This document shows positions 61,864-64,000 of a DNA stretch of 64,000 bases, piece after piece. Positions within the stretch are counted from its first letter, which is position 1; each line of letters opens with the position of its first letter. Source of the DNA: Desulfatibacillum aliphaticivorans DSM 15576 (GTDB lineage Bacteria; Desulfobacterota; Desulfobacteria; Desulfobacterales; Desulfatibacillaceae); NCBI RefSeq assembly GCF_000429905.1, contig NZ_AUCT01000012.1, positions 124,001 through 188,000 of the forward strand, read 5' to 3'. The position numbers were made by a program, and so were the translations under genes. The notes under the pieces are model-generated. The model did not search any database. It was not told the DNA's origin and saw nothing but the letters and a program-made list of their open reading frames with translations.

Positions 61864-62799
61864 TCATTTTTCCAATGACAGAAGGTGAGATCGAAGGTTT
61901 GTGGAAGAGTTGGTCAGGCCAAGTTTGTCGCGCAGGTTGCGGCGGTGAAAACTGACGGTGGTAATGGATAGATAGAGCAGGTCTGCGATTTCCTTGGTGG
62001 ATTTTCCCGCTTTGACCAGGGAGGCGATTTCAATCTCCCGGGGCGTGAGCACGGCTTCCAGGTTGGAAAGGCGGCGTAAAAAAGGCGAAGCGATTTCATT
62101 CAGCCCCGAAGAAATCAACTGGACTATCTGGTTGGCCTCCGGCCTAACCACAATATCCTGCAACCGTTCCACATTTGGCAGGACTGAATCCTTGAGATTC
62201 TGCAGGATGGTTTGCTCCATCTCCTGTATGTCTTCGTCACGCTGGCGCAGGACGGCGCGCAAGGCGGCGTTGGCTTCTTCCAGATGCAGGGTTTTTTGCC
62301 TGAGTTCCTCTTCCCGCTGTCGAAGCCGGCTTTCGGCTTCTTTCAGGGCGGTGATGTTTTCGTGACTGACCACAACCCGCAATGTATCGGAGCCCACGGC
62401 CCTGGCGGCCCGCATATAAAACCATCGCTTCTCATTGGGCGAGTGGCAGGGGTAATCCAGGACAAACTCCTCGACCTCTCCCTTTATGACTTTGCGGATG
62501 CCGGCCGCAACCTCCTTGGATTTTTCGGCGGATTCCCCCTGGGCCGCGTCGCAGACCTCCAGATAGTTCACGTTCAGCGTGTCAGGCCGTATGCTAATCT
62601 GGTTGGATTGCGCAAACCGCTCCCATGCCCGGTTGGTTTCCAGGATCATCCCCTTTTCGTCAATAATGGCCACATGCGCCGACAAGGAATTCAGGATGGT
62701 TTTGGCGTACTGCTGCGTCTCTTTAATGATGGTTTCGGCCTGTTTGGCGTCCATTTTCATTGCCTGCCCCGGATTGAAGTTGAACAAAAACCTTAACAT
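61864..62799 (-). CDS. PAS-domain LuxR-type transcriptional regulator
   Basis: 311 residues. PAS (ILNSLSAHVAIIDEKGMILE ... VVVSHENITALKEAESRLRQ), a long coiled coil (about 165-210), and a C-terminal LuxR/FixJ helix-turn-helix (LTPREIEIASLVKAGKSTKE, then IADLLYLSITTVSFHRRNLR). No receiver domain. The signal enters through the PAS. The start is uncertain: ATG at 62799 or 62760. It follows the decarboxylase gene by about 45 bp on the same strand and may regulate it. Confidence 0.85.
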   Translation of the reverse strand: MLRFLFNFNPGQAMKMDAKQAETIIKETQQYAKTILNSLSAHVAIIDEKGMILETNRAWERFAQSNQISIRPDTLNVNYLEVCDAAQGESAEKSKEVAAGIRKVIKGEVEEFVLDYPCHSPNEKRWFYMRAARAVGSDTLRVVVSHENITALKEAESRLRQREEELRQKTLHLEEANAALRAVLRQRDEDIQEMEQTILQNLKDSVLPNVERLQDIVVRPEANQIVQLISSGLNEIASPFLRRLSNLEAVLTPREIEIASLVKAGKSTKEIADLLYLSITTVSFHRRNLRDKLGLTNSSTNLRSHLLSLEK

Positions 62800-62843
62800 T
62801 CCTGGGATATTTACGGCAATCTTTTTGCCGCCGGCGCTTATGG

Positions 62844-64000
62844 TTATTGCCCGGATGCTCCCGTCACCGCAGCGATTTGGGAGCGAACCGGGATATTGGT
62901 GGAATGCAGGCCGGGAGTCTGTCCGTGAAGATCAAACTTTAAACTCACCTCGGGCCTGAAAAACAGGACGTGGGTGGAGCCCCCAAAATGGAACATGCCA
63001 AGGGGGTCGCCTTTATTGATATGCTGCCCCTTTTTGACCGTAACCTCGTTGGAAGAGACTTCCGCCATACCCACGAACATGATCGCCATCAGTCCAATGT
63101 CGGGATTATCCGCCTGGATGAACACCAAAGCCCTGGCCGCCGTTTGGGTGATGTACCCCTGGGACTCGTTGGGGCTGGCGGGATCGAATCCCATGGCGGG
63201 CGCTGCGGCGTAATAGGAGCCGTCAATCAACTTGGTCTTGACGATGGTCCCGCTAACCGGGCTGTGCCAGCGGTGATAGCTGAGCGCGCTTAAAAAGGCC
63301 TGATACAAGGTTCCCCCCACGAACTCCTTGGTCAGGGGATCTCCGTCCATCATGTGCAGCAGGGAGTACGGCTGCTCCTTGATCCAAAACTTGTCGCGCA
63401 GCTGAACATTGCGGGCCAGTCTGTAGGGGGCGGATTCACAAGCGTTGGCGATGACCGAATCGTCCTTGGGGGAGGCCACGGGACGCCTGCCCTCCCGGAA
63501 CGTCCGGGTGAAAAAATCGTCCCAGGACGTAAATCCGTAATAAGGCTTGGAGGGATCGCATATGAAGTCCTCCACAAAGTCCGGCATGGCCTCTTTGGCG
63601 TCCCGGCCGAACCAACCATGCTCAGGATCGTCGCTCAGCACGTAGCATGATTCGGGCGACTCCAGGAACACCGACCACTCTTGCAGAATTTTTTTCAACC
63701 GCACGTTCACCCTGGGGTCCATAAACGCCTCGGCGCCGGCGGGTGTGCCCATGGGCCAGTCCAAAATCGCGTTGATGGGAAAGCCCACAAGCCCTGATTG
63801 ATTGAACTCCGGCGCCTGGGTCAGGATGCCGTCCAACTGTTTTAACATCTGGCTGTAATCCGTCAGTTGGGGCTGTCCTGTGGGGTCCGTCAGGTAGGGC
63901 TTTAACGGAACCTGATCGAACATCTCCGTGAAGAGCCGATACAAATTGGGGTCGTTATCAATCAGGTCCTTCAATTCCTGGACGACCGGAGACAATCCGC
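62844..64000 (-). CDS. PsiD-like phosphatidylserine decarboxylase-family protein (partial)
   Basis: At least 384 residues; the frame is open to the window edge, so the true start lies beyond. An N-terminal family-specific region (SGLVGFPINAILDWPMGTPA, SWDDFFTRTFREGRRPVASP) precedes the decarboxylase core with SYHRWHSPVSGTI and the self-cleavage motif FGGST, where the Ser becomes the pyruvoyl cofactor. The long N-terminal region marks the phosphatidylserine-decarboxylase-related group that includes the fungal tryptophan decarboxylase PsiD, rather than housekeeping Psd. Hence amino acid decarboxylation is as likely as phospholipid synthesis. Confidence 0.85.
   Translation of the reverse strand, partial: GLSPVVQELKDLIDNDPNLYRLFTEMFDQVPLKPYLTDPTGQPQLTDYSQMLKQLDGILTQAPEFNQSGLVGFPINAILDWPMGTPAGAEAFMDPRVNVRLKKILQEWSVFLESPESCYVLSDDPEHGWFGRDAKEAMPDFVEDFICDPSKPYYGFTSWDDFFTRTFREGRRPVASPKDDSVIANACESAPYRLARNVQLRDKFWIKEQPYSLLHMMDGDPLTKEFVGGTLYQAFLSALSYHRWHSPVSGTIVKTKLIDGSYYAAAPAMGFDPASPNESQGYITQTAARALVFIQADNPDIGLMAIMFVGMAEVSSNEVTVKKGQHINKGDPLGMFHFGGSTHVLFFRPEVSLKFDLHGQTPGLHSTNIPVRSQIAAVTGASGQ

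Overview
The window reads as chromosomal DNA of an anaerobic Desulfobacterota-type bacterium, most like a Desulfobacteraceae sulfate reducer such as Desulfatibacillum. That placement is an inference. It rests on the mixed GC content, dense strong Shine-Dalgarno sites, a cytochrome-c/iron-sulfur respiratory operon under sigma-54 control, large two-component systems, and a PUFA-synthase-like megasynthase operon in a genome with no visible oxygen-dependent desaturase. No rRNA, tRNA, CRISPR array or intact transposase is visible.

Layout. (1) 1-2.2 kb, plus strand: the tail of an unusual ABC exporter, a cyclic-nucleotide-binding protein, an RsbW-like anti-sigma kinase and a STAS anti-anti-sigma factor. 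(2) 2.2-4.0 kb, minus: a three-gene operon of a secreted protein, an unknown protein and an orphan PqqD-domain protein. (3) 4.4-21.7 kb, minus: tetR-pfaA-pfaC-pfaD-phosphopantetheinyl transferase. This is a complete secondary-lipid (PUFA synthase-like) operon, with its acyltransferase fused into PfaC and a clear promoter/operator palindrome ahead of tetR. (4) 22-25.7 kb, plus: two secreted proteins, a TPR protein and a lipoprotein alpha/beta hydrolase. (5) 25.7-28.3 kb: an AT-rich cassette of small zinc-motif and membrane proteins, bounded by a 43-bp direct repeat built around terminators. (6) 28.3-34.9 kb, minus: TetR, alanine dehydrogenase, SCP2-like protein, class III aminotransferase, split transketolase, second SCP2-like protein. 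This is the strongest candidate for an undescribed pathway.

(7) 35.2-40.7 kb, plus: a three-gene overlapping phosphorelay. (8) 40.8-47.3 kb: an Old Yellow Enzyme, a decayed SH3 fragment, a 220-bp MITE-like palindromic element, a pentapeptide-repeat membrane protein beside a PD-(D/E)XK nuclease, an SH3 surface protein, and PlsC. (9) 47.6-51.4 kb, minus: two paralogous chemoreceptors. (10) 51.8-60.3 kb: a PAS/sigma-54 activator divergent from an eight-gene operon (thioredoxin, Cys-rich peptide, BASS-family transporter, CoA-disulfide-reductase-like flavoprotein, Tat-exported Fe-S protein, membrane cytochrome, octaheme cytochrome c, cytochrome b). A textbook -24/-12 promoter and a tandem palindromic upstream activating site lie between them. 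(11) 60.4-64 kb, minus: a membrane sensor, a 64-aa repeat protein, a PAS-LuxR regulator and a PsiD-like decarboxylase cut by the window edge.

Lipid themes recur: the Pfa synthase, the SCP2 proteins with transketolase and aminotransferase, PlsC, and a decarboxylase of the phosphatidylserine decarboxylase superfamily. The sulfur-redox operon is the main energy-metabolism block. All functional statements come from motif recognition by eye; no database search was possible.
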